Positions 60,991 to 64,000 of a stretch of 64,000 bases of DNA are shown here, in pieces; position 1 is the first letter of the stretch, and each line of letters starts with the position of its first letter. The notes beneath the pieces are model-generated. The model made no database searches. It saw only the letters and a list, made by a program, of their open reading frames with translations, and was not told the DNA's origin. Location of the stretch: the NCBI GenBank assembly GCA_035540635.1, contig DATLGH010000021.1, positions 1 to 64,000 of the forward strand. The letters run 5' to 3'. Source of the stretch: Egibacteraceae bacterium. Lineage in GTDB: Bacteria > Actinomycetota > Nitriliruptoria > Euzebyales > Egibacteraceae. A program made the position numbers and the translations under genes.

Positions 60991-61913
60991 GGACGGTGCA
61001 GCCCCGTTGCCAGGCGGGTCAGCCGGGCCAGCGCCCACGCCGACAGCACCGCGCCGTCGGCCGGGGCGTGACGCCCACCCTTGGCGGCGGCGCCGAGAGC
61101 GACGACGCCGGCCCCGCTGGCGGCCAGCCAGGCGGCGGCCGGTCGCAGGGAGCACCGGCGCGCGGCGGACCCCCCGGCGGCGGCACCGACGACGAGCCAG
61201 GCGCCTGCGGTCGCGACGAGCGCCCGGCCACGCGGCGACGTCGCCGCCCACCAGCCCGGCGTGGAGGCGTGCCAGCGCTCGCGGCGCACGAAGGCCGCAA
61301 GGGTGCCGGGGAAGCCGTGGTGGGTGGCGCCCATGCCGGGCGCCCGCGCCAGCCGCGCGCCCGCCGCCCGCAGCTTGTGGCTGAGGTCGACGTCCTCGGC
61401 GGTGCGCCGGCTCTCCGTGAAGCCGCCGACGGTGTCGAACGGCTCACGGAGGACCATGAGGTTTGCCGACCACAGGGGCGAATCGGTCCTCGCCAGCCGC
61501 GACTCGAGCGCCGACCAGCGGCGCGCCACCCATGGCGCGCCGTCGGGCGCGCGCAGGCGGTTGCCGACCGCGTCGGCGTCGCGCAGCGCCGCGAGACCGG
61601 CCGCGAGCCAGCCGGGGTGGGCCTCGCAGTCGGCGTCGAGGAACCCGACCACCTCGGCGTCGCCGGCGGCGCGGACGCCGGCATTGCGGCGGGCGGCGAT
61701 CGTCCCGCCGGCATGGTGGACCACCTCGGCGCCCGCGGCGCGCGCGAGCTCGGCGCTGCCGTCGGTCGAACCGCCGTCCACCACGATCACCTGGTCGGGT
61801 GCCGGCTCCTGGGCTAGCAGCGACGCGACGCAGCGCGCGACGGTGGCGCGCTCGTTGCGGCACGGCACCACGACGACGACGCGGGGACGGTCTGTGGTCA
61901 CGTCCTGACGCAT
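60987..61913 (-). CDS. GT2 glycosyltransferase
   Basis: 308 residues. VVVVVPCRNERATVARCV, VVDGGSTDGS, GFLDADCEAHP and RTAEDVDLSHKLR are clear. The C-terminal part is Ala-rich with one or two hydrophobic segments. It begins the 61.9-57.1 kb minus-strand group. ATG at 61913. Confidence 0.87.
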   Translation of the reverse strand: MRQDVTTDRPRVVVVVPCRNERATVARCVASLLAQEPAPDQVIVVDGGSTDGSAELARAAGAEVVHHAGGTIAARRNAGVRAAGDAEVVGFLDADCEAHPGWLAAGLAALRDADAVGNRLRAPDGAPWVARRWSALESRLARTDSPLWSANLMVLREPFDTVGGFTESRRTAEDVDLSHKLRAAGARLARAPGMGATHHGFPGTLAAFVRRERWHASTPGWWAATSPRGRALVATAGAWLVVGAAAGGSAARRCSLRPAAAWLAASGAGVVALGAAAKGGRHAPADGAVLSAWALARLTRLATGLHRP

Positions 61914-62006
61914 CGTTCCGATGTCGGACGTTGGCTAGAGTGACGCCTGCTCGAACGCAGCACTCCGCGAGGCGACGTTGCGCCGGCTCCCGCTGCCGTG
62001 ATCGTC

Positions 62007-63026
62007 ATGGCGACCGAGACGTCGCGACGCACGAAACCAAGGCGACGTGTGATGCAAGACTGCGAGACCCTGGCCGTCGTCATTCCGGTGTACAAGGGCG
62101 CGTCCTCCCTCCCGGCGGTGGTGGAGGAGATCATCGCACTGTCCGCCACGCTCGGAGACCGCCAGCTCGAGCTGACCGAGATCGTGCTCGTGCACGACGG
62201 AGCCGTCGACGAGTCCGCGCGGGTGATCCTCGAGCTGGAGCAGGCCTCGGCGCTCGTACGCCCCGTGTGGCTGTCGCGCAACTTCGGTCAGCATGCGGCG
62301 ACGTTCGCGGGCTGCGCGAGCACGACCGCGGACTGGGTCGCCACCATGGACGAGGACGGGATGCACGACCCAGCGGCGATGACCGCCATGGTGGAGACCG
62401 CACGCGTGGAGGGCCGCGACCTCGTCTACGCGCTGTCGCCCTCGACGCCGCACAGCCGGTGGCGCGCAGCCACGAGCGCGGCGGCGAAGCGGGTCGCCGA
62501 GCGCCTGCTCGGCGTGCCGGGGGCATCGCGGTTCTCGAGCTTCCGGATGATGGACGGGCGCATCGCCCGCGCCCTCGCCGCCTATTGCGGGCACGGCGTG
62601 TTCTTCGACGTCGCGGCCCTGTGGGTCTTCTCGTCGAGCGGCACCGTCGAGCACGCTTTCCGCGCGGAGCTGCGGGAGGACACCTCGGGCTACCGCCTGC
62701 ACAGCCTCCTGACCCACTTCCGCCGCCTCACCGTCACCGCCGGCGCCCGGCCGCTGCGGATCGCCGCCGGCCTTGGCCTCGTCGCGACCCTGCTCGGGTT
62801 CGCCGGCGCCCTCTACGTCGCGGTCGCTCGCCTGTCGGGTGCCCTCGTCGTCCCCGGCTGGGCTTCCGTCATGGTGGTGATGATCGGCTTCTTCGGCCTC
62901 GTGCTGTTCGTGCTGGGGGTCATGGCGGAGTACCTCAGCGCGGCGCTCGGGATGGTGAGCGGACGTCCCCCCTACCTCATCGTCGGCCAACCGCCGAGGA
63001 GCGCGCGCAGCTCGCCGCCGCGATGA
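62007..63026 (+). CDS. GT2 glycosyltransferase with membrane helices, ArnC/GtrB-like
   Basis: 339 residues. LAVVIPVYKGASSLPAVVEE, WLSRNFGQHAATFAG, TMDEDGMHDPAAM and two C-terminal helices (about 245-305) are typical of undecaprenyl-phosphate sugar synthases. It would supply a polyprenyl sugar to a GT-C enzyme or for GtrA flipping. The start is taken at ATG 62007; GTG at 61998 and ATG at 62052 are possible. The stop overlaps the next gene (ATGA). Confidence 0.85.
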   Translation: MATETSRRTKPRRRVMQDCETLAVVIPVYKGASSLPAVVEEIIALSATLGDRQLELTEIVLVHDGAVDESARVILELEQASALVRPVWLSRNFGQHAATFAGCASTTADWVATMDEDGMHDPAAMTAMVETARVEGRDLVYALSPSTPHSRWRAATSAAAKRVAERLLGVPGASRFSSFRMMDGRIARALAAYCGHGVFFDVAALWVFSSSGTVEHAFRAELREDTSGYRLHSLLTHFRRLTVTAGARPLRIAAGLGLVATLLGFAGALYVAVARLSGALVVPGWASVMVVMIGFFGLVLFVLGVMAEYLSAALGMVSGRPPYLIVGQPPRSARSSPPR

Positions 63027-63961
63027 CGCTGGTCTCGGTGGTGGGGGCAGGAGGGCTCCTCGGCCGTGCCCTCTCCGAAGCCGCGGCCCGGCGGGGGGCC
63101 GGTCTCGTGCGCTTCACCGGGCTCGACTGGCGTGCTCCCCGCTTGGCCGCGGCCGCCATCGCCGAGGGAAGTCGTGGGGCCCTCAGCGCCGGCCCACCCC
63201 CGAGGTGGACCGTCGTCTGGTGTGCGGGCATCGGTGGCGTCGGCGCCGACGAGCACGGTCTCGACGTCGAAACCGACCTGTTGCGGCGCACGGTGCACGC
63301 GGTGCGCGCGCTCGCCGACGGGCACGCGATCCCGACGGTGTTCTCCTTCGCGAGCTCGGCCGGCGCCGTCTGGTCGGGCTCGCGGGTCGCCACCCTCAGT
63401 GAGGGCTCTCCCCCGGCCCCCTGGCACGACTACGGCCGCGCGAAGCTCGCTCAGGAGCGGGCCGTCGCCGAGGAGGTCCGAGGGTCCCCTCACCTCCGCG
63501 CCCGTCTGGCGCGCATCTCCAACCTCTACGGTGCGCAGCCATGGCAGCACGCACCGAAGGGTCTCGTCGGCCACCTCGTAGGCAACGCGCTGAAGCGGGT
63601 CCCGACGCCCATCTACGTGCCCCTCGACACCCAACGCGACTACATCCACGTCGACCACGCGGCAGGCATGATGCTGGCGGACGCGTGGTGCTCGTTCGAC
63701 CGGCGAGCGGGGTCCGTCGGGGTCGACCTCGTGGCCAGCGGCCAGTCCCACACCATCGCGGCGGTGACGGCGACGCTGAGCCACGTTCTGCAGCGCCGGG
63801 TCGCGCTCATCGTCGGCTACTCCGCGCTGGCCGCGCGCCAGCCCCGGATACTCGCCTTTCGCAGCGCCTGCCGGGATCTCGCCGCGCTGAACCCCACGTC
63901 GCTGCCGGACGGGATCCGGCGGGTGGTCAACGGGCAGCTGGCCGGGACCGCTCGGGCGTGA
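63023..63961 (+). CDS. NAD-dependent epimerase/reductase
   Basis: 312 residues, SDR fold. VGAGGLLGRALSEAA is the cofactor loop, SFASSAGAVW the serine region and YGRAKLAQE the YxxxK. RDYIHVDHAAGMML is the usual substrate end motif. It overlaps the GT2 stop by 4 nt and ends 39 nt before the window edge. Role: modification of an NDP-sugar; specificity unknown. Confidence 0.88.
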   Translation: MTLVSVVGAGGLLGRALSEAAARRGAGLVRFTGLDWRAPRLAAAAIAEGSRGALSAGPPPRWTVVWCAGIGGVGADEHGLDVETDLLRRTVHAVRALADGHAIPTVFSFASSAGAVWSGSRVATLSEGSPPAPWHDYGRAKLAQERAVAEEVRGSPHLRARLARISNLYGAQPWQHAPKGLVGHLVGNALKRVPTPIYVPLDTQRDYIHVDHAAGMMLADAWCSFDRRAGSVGVDLVASGQSHTIAAVTATLSHVLQRRVALIVGYSALAARQPRILAFRSACRDLAALNPTSLPDGIRRVVNGQLAGTARA

Positions 63962-64000
63962 CCCGCCGCCTGCGCGCCCGCTCAGCGAGGAAGCCGACGG

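Noticed and set aside
1-64000. CRISPR arrays, IS elements, tRNA or rRNA genes
   Set aside because: No regularly spaced repeats, transposase-like frames, or tRNA cloverleaf/T-loop patterns were found by reading.

Overview
The window is very GC-rich and densely coded. It uses many GTG starts, 4-nt GTGA/ATGA gene overlaps and promoters lying directly against start codons. Gene order (DUF948, small membrane protein, alaS, ruvX, mltG, aroE ... aroC) and a monoderm type IV pilus set without PilQ point to an actinobacterium, perhaps of the Nitriliruptoria/Euzebya type. The lineage is inference; no rRNA or tRNA gene was seen.

Region 1 (1-16.5 kb) is a type IV pilus locus on the minus strand between aroE and aroC. 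In transcription order it holds a roadblock/DUF4388 fusion, an MglA/CvnD-like GTPase, three minor-pilin-like proteins, PilB, PilT, PilC, then pilin PilA, a small HTH protein and PilM-N-O-P. A class I cyclic-di-GMP riboswitch precedes pilA, with the pilA Shine-Dalgarno (SD) in its own hairpin. An oppositely oriented HEPN/nucleotidyltransferase pair sits between pilC and pilA. No prepilin peptidase gene is in the window. Bases 1-102 are an exact inverted copy of 278-379, most likely a contig-end fold-back artefact, so aroC is truncated and its last codons are false.

Region 2 (16.5-24.8 kb) is housekeeping: an M23 peptidase with two peptidoglycan-binding repeats, mltG, ruvX, alaS, two small membrane proteins, a NicO-type metal exporter with an exported partner, a tiny acidic protein and a dodecin.

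Region 3 (24.7-64 kb) is a very large surface-glycan cluster. It has ten GT2 glycosyltransferases, six polytopic GT-C-like proteins plus a DUF2142 protein, three flippases, a GtrA protein, a nucleotide-sugar dehydrogenase, a UDP-galactopyranose-mutase-like flavoprotein, several NAD-dependent epimerases and a secreted beta-helix/PA-domain protein. At 47.6-53.0 kb a CDP-sugar subcluster (rfbF, C-methyltransferase, RmlC-like epimerase, reductase, GT2, rfbG) predicts a C-methyl-branched 6-deoxyhexose. Two of the GT-C proteins are each coupled to a flippase gene. No clear initiating phosphoglycosyltransferase or chain-length regulator was found, so the cluster may continue outside the window or use the GT-C enzymes.

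How it fits together: cyclic-di-GMP probably sets pilin synthesis, a Ras-like GTPase module may position or switch the pilus motors, and the glycan cluster builds the surface that the pili cross. No gene-free stretch exceeds 300 bases. The longest, 56822-57099 (278 bp), shows nothing convincing.
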